Numbered from the stretch's first letter, positions 16,325 through 25,723 are shown. The stretch: 64,000 nucleotides of DNA from an uncultured Desulfovibrio sp. (GCA_944327285.1 CALVHG010000004.1:1-64000); one strand, 5' to 3'. Notes: a model not told the origin generated them from the letters alone. Translations and numbers: made by a program.

Positions 16325-17704
16325 ATGAGTGTCTGCCGGGAACATCGCTGGTTGCTGCTTGCCGTATGCGCCGCCCAGTTTTTCATGCCGTTTATGATGG
16401 CCGGGGTTAATGCCGTATTGCCCTCCATCAGTCTTTCGCTCGACGCCAGCGCGCGCGAACTGGGGCTCATCGGCGCTTTTTATGCGCTCGGATTGGCGAT
16501 CTTTCAGCTGGCAGGCGGACTTTGGGGCGACATCTGGGGGCGTCGGCGCATTTTTCTTGTGGGGTTGGCCATCTTTTCCCTGTCCGGCGCGTTGCTGGGT
16601 TTTGTGGAAAATATGACGCTCTTTCTTTTTCTGCGCCTTGTGCAGGGGCTTGGGGGGGCGCTCTACAGCGCTTCCAGTCTTGCGTTGCTGGCCTCGGCCG
16701 CGCCGCCGTCCATGCGGGCGTCCTACATCGGCCTTAGCAGTTCCGCCGTCTATTCGGGCATTGCCTGCGGGCCGCCGGTTGCGGGCTTTGTGGCGGACTG
16801 GTTCGGCTGGCGCTGGCTCTTCTGGGGCAATGCCATTGCCGGAGCGCTTGCCCTGTGCGTCATGCTGCTGCGCGTCCGGCTGGAGTGGCGCACCGCCGAA
16901 GGAACGGCCTTTGACTGGAGCGGCTGCGTCCTCTATGCCCTGGCCATGACGTGCCTGACGTTCGGGGCGTCGCATATCGGGGATGCTCCCGTGTGGGGCA
17001 TGCTTTTGCTGGCGGGTTTTCTGGCGCTTCTGGGGCTGTTCTGTTTCAAGGAGCTGCGTACGGCCACGCCCATGCTGGATTTGAAGATGCTGCGCCGCTG
17101 CCGCGTGATTTCGCTGTCGCTGCTGGCGGCCTTCATCAATTATGCCTCGTTCTTTGGCCTGTTGTTTTTCGTCAGTATCTATCTTCAGACCGGACGCGGT
17201 TTTTCCGCGCGGGAGGCCGGGCTGTTTCTCGCCCTGCAATCACTGGTGCAGGCGGCGGCGACGCCTCTGACGGCGCGTTTGTGTCGCCGCTGGCCGCTGG
17301 GGCGCATTGCGGCGGCGGGCATTCTGCTCTGCGGCATGGGCCTGCTGATAACGGCCTTTTTGACGCTTGAAACCCCTCTCTGGCTGCTGGCGCTGGCGCA
17401 GGCGCTGGTCGGGGCGGGCGTTGCCGTGTTCGTGCTGCCCAATACGGCTATTATTCTGGAAAAGGCCGGGGATGCCGCCGTCGGCAGGGCTTCCGGCCTT
17501 ATCGGCGCGGTACGCACCGGGGGCCAGCTCAGCAATATGGTTATCATCACCGTGACGCTGGCGCTGGTGCTGGGGCATCAGCCCGTCAGCCGGGAAACGC
17601 TGGACGGTTTCATGACGGCGCTGCGCTGGGATTTGCTGCTGTTCGGCCTGTTCAACCTTGCGGCTATGGGTTGTGCCCTGTGCCGCGATCGAGCGGGAGA
17701 GTAG
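16325..17704 (+). CDS. MFS drug/multidrug efflux transporter (DHA-type)
   Basis: Proton-coupled exporter of the major facilitator superfamily, about 460 residues with 12-14 predicted membrane spans. The motif A loop GGLWGDIWGRRRIF lies between spans 2 and 3, and the motif C-like stretch SSAVYSGIACGPPVAG is in span 5, typical of drug:H+ antiporters. ATG 16325 follows GGAAG; an in-frame GTG at 16319 is an alternative start. No regulator is adjacent and the substrate cannot be inferred. Confidence 0.87.
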   Translation: MSVCREHRWLLLAVCAAQFFMPFMMAGVNAVLPSISLSLDASARELGLIGAFYALGLAIFQLAGGLWGDIWGRRRIFLVGLAIFSLSGALLGFVENMTLFLFLRLVQGLGGALYSASSLALLASAAPPSMRASYIGLSSSAVYSGIACGPPVAGFVADWFGWRWLFWGNAIAGALALCVMLLRVRLEWRTAEGTAFDWSGCVLYALAMTCLTFGASHIGDAPVWGMLLLAGFLALLGLFCFKELRTATPMLDLKMLRRCRVISLSLLAAFINYASFFGLLFFVSIYLQTGRGFSAREAGLFLALQSLVQAAATPLTARLCRRWPLGRIAAAGILLCGMGLLITAFLTLETPLWLLALAQALVGAGVAVFVLPNTAIILEKAGDAAVGRASGLIGAVRTGGQLSNMVIITVTLALVLGHQPVSRETLDGFMTALRWDLLLFGLFNLAAMGCALCRDRAGE

Positions 17705-17774
17705 TTAACTTCCCCTTCTTTCTCAAAAAACGCCAGTTATTTGTGGTTGTATATTCGGCGTCGGAACGTTCGCC

Positions 17775-17810
17775 AAAAAAGAGAGCCCCCTTCACATGAA
17801 GGGGGCTCTC
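17775..17810 (-). terminator. Intrinsic terminator (minus strand)
   Basis: GAGAGCCCCC and GGGGGCTCTC form a 10-bp stem around TTCACATGAA, which itself pairs partly. On the minus strand the stem is followed by TTTTTT. It lies 42 nt after the stop of the YbjQ-like gene. Confidence 0.88.
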
Positions 17811-17851
17811 ACCGTCAGGAATCAGCCGGGACGAGCCCGGCAGAAGTGGGT

Positions 17852-18268
17852 TTACATATAGGGGACGACGTCCTTCTGCGGCAGGCGGCCCACGCGCTGC
17901 TGGAGCATGAGCGGCATGGCGTCGGGGTCGTTGGGATCATATTCAAACATGACGGCAGTGCCGTAGCAGGAGAAATATTTGCTGCCGTCAGGATGGAAGG
18001 CCACGTTTTCCTGATAGCCCACAATGGCCTGAGCACCTTTGCTCATAGCGCGGCCGGCCATGCCGAAAAATGCCTCGTCGGAGTCAAAGCCGCGGCAGGC
18101 CACCAGTCCGAGAACCTTGGCGATCTTGCGATCTTCCATGTGGGATGTCGTCACGACAGGGAAACGACCGGCCAGAAAAATTTCGCGCGCCTGGGCGCTG
18201 ATGTCCGACAGCTTGCCTTGCTTATCCTGCTTGCGGGTCTTCTTGTCGCCACCGAGTAAAAACAGCAT
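17852..18268 (-). CDS. YbjQ/UPF0145-like putative heavy-metal-binding protein
   Basis: 138-residue cytosolic protein. The core VVTTSHMEDRKIAKVLGLVAC, GAQAIVGYQENV and SCYGTAVMFEY blocks follow the YbjQ/UPF0145 pattern (G-A-x-A-[IV]-V-G then YGTAV), a family named after a presumed metal-binding function with little direct evidence. ATG 18268 has GGAGGTTGG just upstream on the minus strand; longer starts lack one. Monocistronic with its own terminator. Family assignment is by eye only. Confidence 0.6.
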   Translation of the reverse strand: MLFLLGGDKKTRKQDKQGKLSDISAQAREIFLAGRFPVVTTSHMEDRKIAKVLGLVACRGFDSDEAFFGMAGRAMSKGAQAIVGYQENVAFHPDGSKYFSCYGTAVMFEYDPNDPDAMPLMLQQRVGRLPQKDVVPYM

Positions 18269-18519
18269 GACCAACCTCCATACAACCCGCATATGCGGGA
18301 CAAATCCTTTTGAATGCCCTTCATAATGCAAACGGCTTGCCAAAATAAATTATACATTAAAAATCAATGTTTTATATTTATATGCTTGTCCACTTGCCGT
18401 TTTTTTGACGTCAGCGGATGTCGTTTCTCCGGCGGCAGGACGACAGAAAAAGTTTTTTGCGGCGGCGCGTTGTTTGTTGCGTCTGCGGCGTGTCACAGGG
18501 ATGACAGACGCGCCTTCTA

Positions 18520-18728
18520 GAGCATTTTCAGTTTGAAACGCTGTACGTTTCAAACCATACGGCCTGTCGTTTCGCGGAAAAAACGCGGTTTTTCCGCTCA
18601 CTTTGGGCCGGGCGGCGCGTCGGCAGATGCGGGAGAAGAGGGCGGAGGCTGTAAAAAATTCTGTCCCCGCTGTTCAGGGGGCGGCTGGCTGGCGGAGACG
18701 GGAGAGAACGTAATAAGGTAAAACGCTC
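18520..18728 (-). repeat. Family A MITE, enlarged variant with a foreign interior
   Basis: TA at 18518-18519 is followed by a normal left half (GAGCATTTTCAGTTTGAAA through GGGCCGGGCGGCG). About 100 bp of unrelated sequence (TCGGCAGATGCGGG onward) then replaces the rest before a terminal GGTAAAACGCTC and TA at 18729-18730. Total length is 209 bp. The stretch 18269-18517 is AT-rich and holds only the divergent leaders; no gene is seen. Confidence 0.75.
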
Positions 18729-18730
18729 TA

Positions 18731-19018
18731 ACGCGAAGTTAGAAGTAATTTCCCATAAATAGAACAAGCAGGCTACACGAGCTATTAAAGGAAGCTCTCC
18801 GCCTGCTTCTGCATCCGTCTGAAAAAGCGCGCTGGGGAAGGGGGGAGGGATCGGGAGGAAGGATTTCGGGAAGCCTTTCCGGCGGAAAGGCTGGCCCTCT
18901 CGCGCTGGCAGCGACCGGATGGCGGCCGCAGGCCGTGCCGCTGCGACGCAGGGATGGCATCGCCAGCGCGGAGACGGGCCCTTCCCCCCGACATTCTACG
19001 AGAGTGGTAACAGGCCTC
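18731..19018 (+). repeat. Family B repeat, long form
   Basis: It contains the AAAGCGCGCTGGGG signature, G-tracts (GGGGAAGGGGGGAGGG), the CCTTTCCGGCGGAAAGG hairpin, the GATGGCGGCCGCAGGCC segment, the CCCTTCCCCCC arm and a GGTAACAGGCCT right end, in the same order as the copy at 14254. The left end is poorly defined. Confidence 0.7.
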
Positions 19019-19029
19019 AGGAGAGGCTG

Positions 19030-19503
19030 TTAGCGGACTTCGGGAGTGACAGGGAAAACGCGAACCATGAGAGGTTGCGGATTGCCATTCTTCATGGCCG
19101 ACACCACATAATGATAGGTGCTTTCCCGCCCTGCCTGCGGGCAGGGGCCCTGATAATGCTGGGTCAGGGCGCCTTCCGGTATGATGCCCGAACCGTCGTT
19201 GCGCCAGTTGCCGCCGCCGCAGAAGCGTTCCTGCGCATCGACTTCAATGAGACGGACCATGAATGTGTCCGTGCCATCTGGAATATTCTGCACGTTTATT
19301 TCGGGGGATACCCGCGAGCAGCGGTGCATGTTGTCGCTATATTTGACTTCGATGCTCATGCTGTTCTGCTCGTTGTCAGCAGTCGCAGCGTCGCTCCCGG
19401 AGTCCAGCAGGGAGCAGCCGCCAGTCAGCGTGGCGCCTGTGACGCACAGGGACAGAAGAAGGAGCGCGTGCCGACAGGGCGGGAACGACGAACGATACTG
19501 CAT
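19030..19503 (-). CDS. PEBP/YbhB-like lipoprotein
   Basis: 157-residue lipoprotein: a signal peptide with lipobox LTGGC (Cys near residue 30). The mature part resembles the phosphatidylethanolamine-binding-protein (YbhB/YbcL) fold: CSRVSPEINVQNIPDGTDTFMV, later HYQGPCPQAGRESTYHYVVSAM, corresponding to the PEBP GP-C-P-P-G-x-H-x-Y segment. The canonical Asp/His ligand-binding residues are not all visible, so ligand binding is uncertain. The gene stands alone between a family B repeat and the divergent aminotransferase gene. Confidence 0.6.
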   Translation of the reverse strand: MQYRSSFPPCRHALLLLSLCVTGATLTGGCSLLDSGSDAATADNEQNSMSIEVKYSDNMHRCSRVSPEINVQNIPDGTDTFMVRLIEVDAQERFCGGGNWRNDGSGIIPEGALTQHYQGPCPQAGRESTYHYVVSAMKNGNPQPLMVRVFPVTPEVR

Positions 19504-19714
19504 GGAGTGCCTCCAAAGCTATTTGCAATTTGTATCCTTCCCAAGCTATAGACGAGAGTCACAGGTAAGACAACACCCGTGGGCGACTGTCGAGCGTTCC
19601 CGCTGCGGGAAAAGCGGCTGTCGTTCATGTCGTGCGCCGCGCACGGGCGTCCCTTCCGGCATGGGCCGCGGGGCGCGATATGTCTGCCAACACGCAGAAG
19701 GAGTCAGAGTCACT

Positions 19715-20905
19715 ATGTCCATTCTTGCCGACAGCGTTGCCGGATATTTGCAAAACGCGTCATGGATTCGGCGCATGTTTGAAGCCGGAGGGCAGCTTAA
19801 GGCCCGTTACGGCGCAGACAAGGTCTATGATTTCAGCATCGGCAATCCCGATCTTCCGGCGCCTCCGGCTGTCGGCGAAGGGCTGCGCGCCTTTGCGGAG
19901 CATGCCGGAGAGCCCTTTGCTTTCGGCTACATGCCCAACAGCGGTTTCCCGTGGGCGCGGGAAAAACTGGCGGCCCATCTGAGCAAGGAACAGGGCGTGA
20001 ACATCGGCGCGGGCGAAGTGCTGCTTTCCTGCGGGGCCGCGGGCGGCTTCAATGCCTTTTTGCGGGCGGTGCTCAATCCGGGTGAAGAGGTGCTGACCTT
20101 TGCGCCGTATTTTGTGGAATACGGTTTTTACGTTGCCAATCATGGCGGCACATTCCGGGCCATTATGAGCCATCCCGACACCTTTGAGCCGGATCTGGCG
20201 GCGCTGGAAAGCGCTATCAGCGCAAAGACTCGCGTGGTCCTGTACAATTCGCCCCACAATCCCACCGGGGTCATTTACAGCCGCGAAACCGTCGAAGCCC
20301 TTGCCGCTCTGCTGGAGCGCAAGAGCCGCGAATTTGGCAAGCCCATCTGGCTGGTTGCCGACGAGCCCTATCGTTTTCTGGCGTATGACGGCGCGGAAGT
20401 GCCTTCCGTGCTGGGCATTTATCCCTACGGCGTTGTCGTGAGTTCCTTCTCCAAAAATATGTCGCTGCCGGGCGAGCGTGTCGGCTACGTGGTCGTTTCG
20501 CCCATGCTGGCGGAAAAGGAAGAGCTCATGGCGGCCCTGACGCTGACCAACCGTATTCTGGGCTTCGTCAATCCCCCGGTCATCGGACAGCATATCATGG
20601 TCGCCGCGCTGGGAAGCCAGGTCGATCTCGGCGTCTATGCGGCCCGGCGCAAGGCCATGGCCGAGGTGCTGGACGCGGGCGGCTACGAGTACCTGATGCC
20701 GCGCGGGGCGTTCTACTTCTTCCCGAAGGCTCCCGGCGGCGACGACGTGCGTTTTGTCAACGAACTGCTCAAGGAGCGCGTGCTGGCCGTTCCCGGTTCT
20801 GGCTTCGGCTGCCCCGGCTATTTCCGTCTGGCCTTCTGCGTGGATGAAAGCGTCATCCGCAATGCCGCCGAAGGCTTCGCAAAGGCGCGCAAGGCCTTTG
20901 CATAA
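19715..20905 (+). CDS. PLP-dependent aminotransferase, class I/II (aspartate-type)
   Basis: Fold-type I aminotransferase of 396 residues. Family features: YDFSIGNPDLPAPP near residue 38, NSPHNPTGVIYS, the aspartate pairing with PLP in VADEPYRFL, and the Schiff-base lysine in SSFSKNMSLPGERVGY; a conserved Arg lies in YFRLAFC. ATG 19715 follows GAAGGAG. The substrate is undetermined; the sequence resembles the aspartate/aromatic group found in many Desulfovibrio. A terminator-like hairpin follows at 20934. Confidence 0.9.
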   Translation: MSILADSVAGYLQNASWIRRMFEAGGQLKARYGADKVYDFSIGNPDLPAPPAVGEGLRAFAEHAGEPFAFGYMPNSGFPWAREKLAAHLSKEQGVNIGAGEVLLSCGAAGGFNAFLRAVLNPGEEVLTFAPYFVEYGFYVANHGGTFRAIMSHPDTFEPDLAALESAISAKTRVVLYNSPHNPTGVIYSRETVEALAALLERKSREFGKPIWLVADEPYRFLAYDGAEVPSVLGIYPYGVVVSSFSKNMSLPGERVGYVVVSPMLAEKEELMAALTLTNRILGFVNPPVIGQHIMVAALGSQVDLGVYAARRKAMAEVLDAGGYEYLMPRGAFYFFPKAPGGDDVRFVNELLKERVLAVPGSGFGCPGYFRLAFCVDESVIRNAAEGFAKARKAFA

Positions 20906-20933
20906 CCTTTTGACGGCGTTTTCGTCTGGCAAT

Positions 20934-20970
20934 AAACAGCCCCCCGCGCATAGCACGCAGGGGGCTGTTA
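20934..20970 (+). terminator. Terminator-like hairpin after the aminotransferase gene
   Basis: AACAGCCCCC and GGGGGCTGTT pair around a 15-nt loop, 30 nt after the stop. Its right arm merges with the family B end that starts at 20964. Confidence 0.6.
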
Positions 20971-21292
20971 ACACTATTCGTAAGTTGTTTGGGGGGAAGG
21001 GAAACCCCTCATTCTGCTGTCGATGCCATTCCTTCGTCGCAACGGGCACGGCCTGCGGCCGACATTCGGTCGCTGCTCGCGCGAGAGGGCCCAGCCTTTC
21101 CGAAGGAAAGGCGTTCTTGTAGTCCTTCCCCCCAAGCCCCCCATCCCTTCCCCAGCGCGCTTTTATCGGGGAAAGTCAGGAATACGAGGCGATCCCGCCA
21201 CCAAAGACAAGTGGCGCGTGTACAGTCTGTTTATTTTATCTATTGAAATTATTTGTAAAATTTGTATTAACAGGCCCTAGCGTAAACACGCC
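20964..21292 (-). repeat. Family B repeat, long form, inverted
   Basis: Inverted counterpart of the copy at 14254: it starts CTGTTAACACTATTCG, contains the hairpin arms, the C-tracts complementary to the G-tract run (about 21129-21160), CGCGCTTTTATCGGGG and the CACTTGTCTTTGG palindrome, and ends TTAACAGGCCCTAG near 21280. A second short end-like copy (TAAACACGCCC) then runs into the TAG stop of ruvB. Confidence 0.85.
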
Positions 21293-22300
21293 CTAGCGCA
21301 AGGTCAGACCAAGATGCTTGTAGGCCTTGGCTGTGGCCATGCGCCCGCGCGGCGTCCGTTTGAGAAAGCCGCACTGGATCAGATAGGGTTCGTAAATGTC
21401 TTCCAGGGTGCGGACTTCTTCGCCGCAGGCCACGGCCAGCGTGCGCACGCCCACGGGGCCGCCGTCGTAGTGCTCGATCAGCACGCCGAGGATTTTCCGG
21501 TCCATGAGATCCAGGCCGGAGGTGTCCACGTCCATGCGTTGCAGGGCTGCCGCGGCCTGTTCTTCGCAGATTTCGCCGTTGCCGTGTACGAGAGCGAAGT
21601 CGCGGACGCGGCGCAGAAGGCGGTTGGCAATACGCGGCGTTCCCCGGGAACGGCGGCCGATTTCCAGCGCCCCGGCGGGACTGATGGGCACGCCGAGAAT
21701 CCGGGCCGTGCGTTCGACGATGCGGGCCAGATCTTCCGGCTCGTAATACTCCAGCCGGGCCACAATACCGAAGCGATCGCGCAGCGGGGAGGAAATAAGC
21801 CCCATGCGCGTGGTGGCCCCCACCAGCGTGAAGGGCTCGATATCTATTTTGACCGTTCGCGCGGCTGGCCCCTGGCCGATGACAAGATCGAGCTTGAAGT
21901 CCTCCATGGCGGGATAAAGGACTTCCTCCACCACAATGGGCATGCGGTGAATTTCATCGACAAACAGAAGATCATGCCGCGAAAGGTTGGTCAGAATAGC
22001 CGCCAGATCCCCGCTGCGTTCCAGAACGGGTCCCGAAGTGCACACCAGATTGACGCCCAGTTCCGCCGCCATGATCTGGGCCAGGGTTGTCTTGCCCAGT
22101 CCTGGATTGCCGTAGAACAGGGTGTGATCCAGCGCCTTGCCGCGCTCTTTGGCCGCTTCGAGATAGACGCGCAGATTGGCGCGCAGTTCGTCCTGCCCTA
22201 TGAAGTCGTCGAGACGCCGCGGGCGGACGCTGTCGTCTCCGGCGGCGCAGGCGTCGGCCTGGGGCGGAAACATTTCTTCCGCAGTCGGGAAATCCGGCAT
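21293..22300 (-). CDS. ruvB: Holliday junction branch-migration helicase RuvB
   Basis: AAA+ motor of the RuvABC complex that drives branch migration. It is 335 residues. [11 protein letters not shown] at the N-terminus, Walker [10 protein letters not shown], Walker [10 protein letters not shown], sensor [11 protein letters not shown], arginine-finger region and the C-terminal winged helix ([13 protein letters not shown]) are all present. The start codon overlaps the ruvA stop by one base (TAATG), indicating translational coupling. The TAG stop abuts repeat sequence. Confidence 0.98.
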   Translation of the reverse strand: MPDFPTAEEMFPPQADACAAGDDSVRPRRLDDFIGQDELRANLRVYLEAAKERGKALDHTLFYGNPGLGKTTLAQIMAAELGVNLVCTSGPVLERSGDLAAILTNLSRHDLLFVDEIHRMPIVVEEVLYPAMEDFKLDLVIGQGPAARTVKIDIEPFTLVGATTRMGLISSPLRDRFGIVARLEYYEPEDLARIVERTARILGVPISPAGALEIGRRSRGTPRIANRLLRRVRDFALVHGNGEICEEQAAAALQRMDVDTSGLDLMDRKILGVLIEHYDGGPVGVRTLAVACGEEVRTLEDIYEPYLIQCGFLKRTPRGRMATAKAYKHLGLTLR

Positions 22301-22905
22301 TACATCCTCCCCTTGCCCAGTGTTTTGAGTGCCGCGCGCAGCACTTCGCTGACATCAAGATCCGGGCTTTCCTGCAACAGCTCGTGCACCAGCGCCGCGC
22401 ATTCTTCTTCGGGATAGCCAAGATTGAGCAGCCCGTCCACGGCGTCGCGAAAGACTGCCGAAGGCCGCGTTGCCGCCGTCGGGGACGCGGGCAGACCCGC
22501 GGCCTTGAGTTTGTATTTCAATTCCAGAAGGATATGCTGCGCCGTTTTTTTGCCGATGCCCGGCACGCGCGTCAGGGCTGTTATGTCTTCGTCCGCCGCC
22601 ACGCGCCGCAGTTCGTCGGGGCGGTACAGAGACAGAATGGACAGGGCCGTGCGCGCTCCCACCTTTGAGATGGACAGCAGCGTCCGAAAGGTCTGCCGCT
22701 CCTCAAACGTCGCAAAGCCGTATAGCTCCTGCGCGTCTTCGCGGATAACGTGGCAGATGTAAAAGGCGGCGTGCTGCCCCCGTTCAGGCAGTGCCGCGCA
22801 GGTATGCGTGGGGAGCCCGACTTCATAGCCCACGCCGCTTTCCGTCACCAGCAGGCAGGCATCGTCCCATGTTTCCGCAAGCCGCCCTTCAAGATATGCA
22901 ATCAT
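22300..22905 (-). CDS. ruvA: Holliday junction DNA-binding protein RuvA
   Basis: Tetrameric junction-binding partner of RuvB. It is 201 residues. The N-terminal OB domain begins [11 protein letters not shown]; helix-hairpin-helix segments include [15 protein letters not shown] and [20 protein letters not shown]; the C-terminal domain III ([19 protein letters not shown]) contacts RuvB. The start MIAYLEG is chosen because it is the family N-terminus. First gene of a ruvAB pair; ruvC is not in the window. Confidence 0.97.
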   Translation of the reverse strand: MIAYLEGRLAETWDDACLLVTESGVGYEVGLPTHTCAALPERGQHAAFYICHVIREDAQELYGFATFEERQTFRTLLSISKVGARTALSILSLYRPDELRRVAADEDITALTRVPGIGKKTAQHILLELKYKLKAAGLPASPTAATRPSAVFRDAVDGLLNLGYPEEECAALVHELLQESPDLDVSEVLRAALKTLGKGRM

Positions 22906-23262
22906 AGGCACCAGAGAGTTTAAAGATGAATTGCGCGCTTTGCCGTCGCGGGGCGGATGAAGGCCGTTTCCTGCGCGCGTTCCCGAAAACTGTGCCGCCC
23001 CCGCATGGCGCGGCCTCCAGGTGAAGCGGACGGCCGCCGGAAGCAATGTAACGGCGAATGCGCGAAAAGCCTACCCCCTACGCCAAAGAGCCCTGGGCAT
23101 GATACCCAGGGCTCGGCGTTATGTCGGCGTCGCCGCGGCGCGGCGCGAAATGTCGGGAGAGGGAGGGGCGAGGGAATCTCGGCGAGGCCCGGAGGGCGTG
23201 GGCCTGCGACACATCTCTCTTGTGGAACCGGCACTCCCTCTTCCCGACAGGAAAGGCTGAAA
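22906..23262. other. Gene-free interval between rubrerythrin and ruvA
   Basis: No gene is supported here. The only structure is a hairpin, GAGCCCTGGG - CATGATA - CCCAGGGCTC at 23088-23114, extended by CGCC/GGCG outside. It sits downstream of the rubrerythrin gene on the minus strand and may terminate it, though no U-tract follows. Confidence 0.5.
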
Positions 23263-23838
23263 CTAGAAGCTGTAGTTCAGTTCTTCAAAGTGCGCCTTGG
23301 GATGGGCGCAGGCGGGGCAGAGATCGGGAGCGTGGGTGCCTTCCACCAGACAGCCGCAGTTACGGCAACGCCAGATGACGGGCTTTTCGCGCAGGAACAT
23401 GCGGCCTTCCTTGATGTCCTTGGCCAGAGCCAGGAAGCGACGCTCGTGGTAGGCTTCGGCGATGGCGATATTGCGCATGACGGCAGCGATTTCAGCAAAG
23501 CCTTCCTTTTCGGCGGTAGCCGCAAAGGAGGGGTACATTTCCGTATGCTCGTGATTTTCGCCGGCGGCGGAGGCAATCAGGTTGGTGTGGCTGTCGGCAA
23601 TGACGCCGGCAGGGAACGCGGCGGCAATTTCCACTTCGCCGCCTTCAAGGAACTTGAACAGGCGCTTAGCGTGTTCTTTTTCCTGCAGGGCCGTCTCGGT
23701 AAAGATGTCGCTCACCAGAACGAAGCCATCTTTCTTGGCGGCGCCGGCAAAGAAGTCGTAGCGGTTGCGAGCCTGGGATTCACCGGCAAAGGCGGTGAGA
23801 ATATTCTTTTCGGTCTGCGTGCCTTTCAGAGATTTCAT
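23263..23838 (-). CDS. rbr: Rubrerythrin
   Basis: Non-haem iron peroxidase that detoxifies hydrogen peroxide in anaerobes. It is 191 residues. The N-terminal four-helix diiron domain has E-x-x-Y/E-x-x-H ligands: FAGESQARNRY, TALQEKEHAKRLF, TAEKEGFAEIA and IAEAYHERRFL. The C-terminal rubredoxin-like domain has CRNCG and CPACAHPKAHF for the Fe(Cys)4 site. An AT-rich promoter-like segment precedes it. Confidence 0.97.
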   Translation of the reverse strand: MKSLKGTQTEKNILTAFAGESQARNRYDFFAGAAKKDGFVLVSDIFTETALQEKEHAKRLFKFLEGGEVEIAAAFPAGVIADSHTNLIASAAGENHEHTEMYPSFAATAEKEGFAEIAAVMRNIAIAEAYHERRFLALAKDIKEGRMFLREKPVIWRCRNCGCLVEGTHAPDLCPACAHPKAHFEELNYSF

Positions 23839-23887
23839 GAGTCATCCTTTGGCATGATGCCGGTTGAAGTTCTTATCGCTGAAATTG

Positions 23888-23915
23888 ATAGTAATGATTC
23901 CTAATAAAAAGTCAA
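23888..23915 (-). promoter_or_regulatory. Candidate promoter of rubrerythrin
   Basis: On the minus strand, TTGACT is followed after 16 nt by TACTAT. The spacer TTTATTAGGAATCATT is AT-rich and weakly dyad, a place where a PerR or Fur-type regulator could bind (inference; no consensus match good enough to name one). Confidence 0.4.
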
Positions 23916-23941
23916 GCGTTTTTTGGTGCTATTTCTTTTCA

Positions 23942-24065
23942 GAACGTTTTGCCTTTGAAAAAAGTGAAACGCGAGGCGGCCCCAACGGTGCGGAAAATTG
24001 TGTTTTTCCCGCACTGCTGGGGCCGTATGGTTTGAAATGCAAACAATCGCAAACTGAGAAGGCTT
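23942..24065 (+). repeat. Family A MITE, degenerate copy
   Basis: It begins GAACGTTTTGCCTTTGAAAA, keeps GTGAAACGCGAGGCGG and GGCCGTATGGTTTGAAAT, but has a replaced centre (CCCCAACGGTGCGG) that now pairs with a later CCGCACTGCTGGGG. The right end is decayed. An older copy. Confidence 0.7.
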
Positions 24066-24124
24066 CGGAAAAGCCGGTTTGGCCGCAAGGGTGGACCGCG
24101 GGCATCCGGACGTTTTTTCGGAAT

Positions 24125-24157
24125 AAAAAGAGGCGCGCCACGGCAAAGGCGCGCCTC
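24125..24157 (-). terminator. Intrinsic terminator (minus strand)
   Basis: GAGGCGCGCC and GGCGCGCCTC pair around ACGGCAAA; on the minus strand TTTTT follows. It lies about 155 nt beyond the stop of the FlxA-like gene, with no gene in between. Confidence 0.7.
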
Positions 24158-24314
24158 TGTGGGGAGGGGAGGAAAACACCGCCACGGCAACAGCGGTGTC
24201 TCCCGATGGAAAGTATGTGAACAGCGAATGTCGAAAAGTTCCGGGATCAGGGCAGCTATCCCGGCGCGCCGGTCCTCCCTCGCGCGGCGCGTCTTTCCGG
24301 CACGGTCCGGACGA

Positions 24315-24692
24315 CTAGCTCAGCTGCGCCTTCAGAGAGGCGATCTGGGCCTGCAGGGCGGCAATTTCGCCGCTGCTGCTGTCGCCGGAAGACTGCAGGG
24401 CGGCAAGCTGACCCTGCAGGTTCTGAATCTGGCTTTCAATCTGGCTGTCGTTGCTGTCTTCGCTGTCGCTGCTGCCGGACGCGGAGCCGCCGCCCTGCGC
24501 CGCAGGCGCAGAGGCTTCGCCGGAAGCGCTCTGCTGCGCGTACAGCTGACGAGCTTCATCGGAAATGGTCACACTGTCGCCGTCCGAACCGAACAGCGTC
24601 GTGCTGGACTGTTCTTCCTCAGTCTTGTTGGCAGAAGTGGATTCCGTAGCGAACAGGTCAAGCGTCGAAGCGTAGTCATTGGTAATCTGCAT
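24315..24692 (-). CDS. FlxA-like coiled-coil protein
   Basis: 125-residue acidic, Ser/Gln-rich protein without signal peptide. The first part has DGDSVTISDEARQLYAQQ, a motif shared with several flagella-associated small proteins; then a low-complexity Ser/Gly/Ala linker; the last 45 residues form a heptad coiled coil (QIESQIQNLQGQLAALQ ... QIASLKAQLS) like the FlxA family. The start MQITNDY is chosen because it follows AGAGGACAC and longer forms overlap the divergent gene. Function unknown; the flagellar link is inference. Confidence 0.6.
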   Translation of the reverse strand: MQITNDYASTLDLFATESTSANKTEEEQSSTTLFGSDGDSVTISDEARQLYAQQSASGEASAPAAQGGGSASGSSDSEDSNDSQIESQIQNLQGQLAALQSSGDSSSGEIAALQAQIASLKAQLS

Positions 24693-24835
24693 TGCTGTGT
24701 CCTCTGAGGTTGAAGGCGCAAAAAGGATTTTTGCGGCTCCACGAAAAAATTTCCGTGATCTCTCGTCGCGCCCTCTTTTGCAAAAAGGGATCCAAACCTG
24801 TCGGCTTGACGACGGCAAAGGGATATTTTTATGAC

Positions 24836-25723
24836 ATGCCCATGTCTGCCGCCCCGTGCCATACGCTTTGCTTCACAGGACAACATGCTGTTTTCATTCT
24901 GGAAGACGGCACGCGACTCACAGCGTCAGTGCGCGTGTCTCCCAGAGCGCGGCGTCTGCGCCTCGTACTGACGCCGGAAGGCGCGCTGCGGCTGACCCTG
25001 CCGCCGGGGGAGACGGCAAACGTGGAAGACGTTTTGCGTAATATGCTGCCCTGGTTGGAAAAGGCATGGCGGCGACACTGTTTGCGGCGTCCGGTGCCGG
25101 TATTGCCGACGCAAATTTCCCTTCCGTTGCTTGCGGCAAATTTTGCCGTGCGGCATGCCGGGACGCTGGCCGAGGGGCGCAAGGCGGCAAGCCTTGCCCC
25201 GCGCGGGCGGCTGACAGGAACCGGTCCTTTGCTGCTTGGCGCAGGCCCGCGGCGTTTGCTGTTGCTGGAGCGGGAACAGGAGCTGCTTTTTTATGGAGAT
25301 GTCGGCGAGGCAGACCTGCCTGCGGTGGCGGCCCTTTTGCGGCGCTGGGGGCGGCATGCGGCGGATGTGCTGCTGCCTCCGCTGCTGCTGGAGCTGGCGG
25401 CGACGCTGGGACTTGCTGTGGACGCGGTGCAGTGCCGGGATCAGCGCACGCTCTGGGGAAGCTGCCGCTGTATCCGCCCCGCAGGACGGCAGGGCGGACA
25501 ACTCCGTGCGCGCATCAGTCTTAACTGGCGGGCGGTGCTGCTCCCGGCGGAGCTGGCGCGGCATCTTTGCCTGCATGAGCTCTGCCATATAGGGCGCCGG
25601 GGGCACTCTCCCGCCTATCGCGCGGCGCTGGAAGCCTGTTCGCCGGGCAGCGAAAAAAAGGAACGCGCCCTGACCGAAGCCTGGGGCGCGTTGCCGTGGT
25701 GGGCCCGTCACGAGGCCCGGTAG
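24836..25723 (+). CDS. YgjP/DUF45-type zinc metallopeptidase-like protein
   Basis: 295-residue cytosolic protein ending in the YgjP-like metallopeptidase domain. It has LWGSC in the core, then ISLNWRAVLLPAELARHLCLHELCHIGRRGHSP, where HELCH provides the HExxH zinc site and the later His a third ligand. The N-terminal half has RVSPRARRLRLVLTPEGALRLTLPPG, the beta-sheet start of this family. ATG 24836 is chosen; a second in-frame ATG follows at 24842. The natural substrate is unknown. Confidence 0.78.
   Translation: MPMSAAPCHTLCFTGQHAVFILEDGTRLTASVRVSPRARRLRLVLTPEGALRLTLPPGETANVEDVLRNMLPWLEKAWRRHCLRRPVPVLPTQISLPLLAANFAVRHAGTLAEGRKAASLAPRGRLTGTGPLLLGAGPRRLLLLEREQELLFYGDVGEADLPAVAALLRRWGRHAADVLLPPLLLELAATLGLAVDAVQCRDQRTLWGSCRCIRPAGRQGGQLRARISLNWRAVLLPAELARHLCLHELCHIGRRGHSPAYRAALEACSPGSEKKERALTEAWGALPWWARHEAR

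Noticed and set aside
17852..18268. Reading the YbjQ-like gene as starting about 25 codons earlier
   Set aside because: The longer frame lacks a ribosome-binding site and passes through the GGAGG that serves the shorter start.
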